A DNA stretch of 64,000 bases, taken from the NCBI GenBank assembly GCA_030015575.1, contig JASDDO010000006.1, forward strand, positions 379,648,137 to 379,712,136, read 5' to 3'. Source of the stretch: Agapanthus africanus (taxonomy: Eukaryota > Streptophyta > Magnoliopsida > Asparagales > Amaryllidaceae). Positions 63,372 through 64,000 of this stretch are shown here, one piece after another. Position 1 is the first letter of the stretch, and each line of letters starts with the position of its first letter. The translations under genes were made by a program, and so were the position numbers. The notes below the pieces were generated by a model, which was not told the origin of the DNA, did not search any database, and saw nothing but the letters and a program-made list of their open reading frames with translations.

Positions 63372-64000
63372 CCAATAACCTTTACCCCCTCGTGTGATTT
63401 TAAAAGATTAAAATTGTTTAACTCAACTTTGGGGGAGGGGTGGTATATTTTGGCTCTTGAAAGAAAATGATGTTTACAAAATTGTGAGCCTAAAATAAGT
63501 TTGGGGGAGGATTGTCACTTTCATATATTCTTGCCCCCATTAATAATTTCCTCCCAAGTCTACAGGTTTTTGAGCTTAACGAATGACATCAGTGAGGACA
63601 CTGCTGTAAACAAGTTTGGGGGAGGTTTGTGCTTATTTACACATCAATTTGCATCATATTTTGCATAAGCACAACATTTTCAACAATTTTTAAAAAAAAT
63701 TCTTTTATAACAAAAGAGTAGAAAGTGAAAAATTACATCCAAAAGATAGGAATAGTTTAAGAAAACCAAGAAAATTAGAAGTTTCTTAAACGAACTAGTA
63801 ATAAGTAGTTATGAGCTGTTGTCCTAAGGATTAGTAAGATGAAAGAAGTCACTAATCTGAGAATAAAAATAAGTCTGAAAAATAGTTTCTATTCTGAAAG
63901 CCAAACATTTGAATGTTGATACCCTACTATATGCACTTACACACGTCTTGAAACTCGGGATAGTAGAGGATACCTTGAAATGCTCTTGTCTAAAAGCTAA
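63372..64000 (+). other. 3' non-coding region of element B with polypurine-like tracts
   Basis: No gene. GTTTGGGGGAGG-type tracts lie at 63428-63440, 63499-63510 and 63614-63625. From 63749 the text matches 24507-24770 of element A, which shows the uninterrupted form of the T1 target site. The true LTR-adjacent tract and LTR are outside the window. Confidence 0.7.

Larger units (their letters stand above)
58161..64000 (+). mobile_element. Athila-like element B, runs off window end
   Basis: 5' LTR, a tRNA-Asp-type primer site, leader, gag and protease in one phase, a short post-protease ORF, then the 3' non-coding region with repeated polypurine tracts. Reverse transcriptase, RNase H and integrase are absent. 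Element A has the same ORF end followed by the same 3' region. Three nonsense codons lie in the gag-protease frame. The 3' LTR is beyond the window. Confidence 0.85.

Noticed and set aside
1..64000. Window as a bacterial or viral genome
   Set aside because: Spliced genes, plant-type LTR elements, G-boxes and target duplications point to a plant nuclear genome; there are no operons or Shine-Dalgarno-led genes.

Overview
No host gene is recognisable in this window. It is almost wholly nested LTR retrotransposons, which points to a repeat-rich region of a flowering-plant nuclear genome. The plant signs are a Tat-clade Ty3/gypsy element with dual RNase H, Athila-type elements with a tRNA-Asp-type primer site, a Ty1/copia element, and a plant-mobile-domain-like gene carried antisense inside the Tat element. 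I cannot name the species. There are no bacterial operons, rRNA genes or CRISPR arrays.

Layout. 1-456 is unassigned. An Athila-like element (A) starts truncated near 457 and ends with its 3' LTR at 27079. A complete 23.1-kb Tat-type element (T1, + strand, 1395-24506) is inserted in A, with paired 2.6-kb LTRs and target duplication ATAGG. 27080-28343 is unassigned. 28344-30839 looks like a diverged solo LTR (C) of the T1 family. After a short unassigned stretch comes a second Tat-type element (T2, - strand, 31400-44890) with target duplication GGTGA. T2 is an internally deleted relative of T1 and has picked up a piece of an Athila element. 44896-48882 holds possible chromovirus-type LTR ends around a 1.2-kb unassigned stretch. 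A decayed copia element runs from 48883 and is cut in its 3' LTR at 58160 by a second Athila-like element (B), which continues past the window end.

How the parts work. T1 has gag, protease, reverse transcriptase, two RNase H domains and integrase in one reading frame broken by two stop codons. Between pol and the 3' LTR it carries a separate minus-strand transcription unit: TATA box, 5'-UTR intron, eight coding exons with seven GT-AG phase-1 introns, and a poly(A) signal. T2 keeps the same antisense promoter and leader-intron layout but carries a different, short ORF there. This suggests a slot in which antisense cargo can be exchanged. Flanking the slot in both elements are arrays of stem-loops whose stems differ from unit to unit while the two arms stay complementary. 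Between the arrays is a tandem-repeat slot, filled by a 157-bp repeat in T1 and a 30-bp repeat in T2. A and B share a short ORF that follows protease and then pass directly into 3' non-coding DNA, so they look like a pol-less Athila lineage that would depend on enzymes supplied in trans.

All coordinates and motifs were read by eye. Family names rest on motif recognition, not on database searches.
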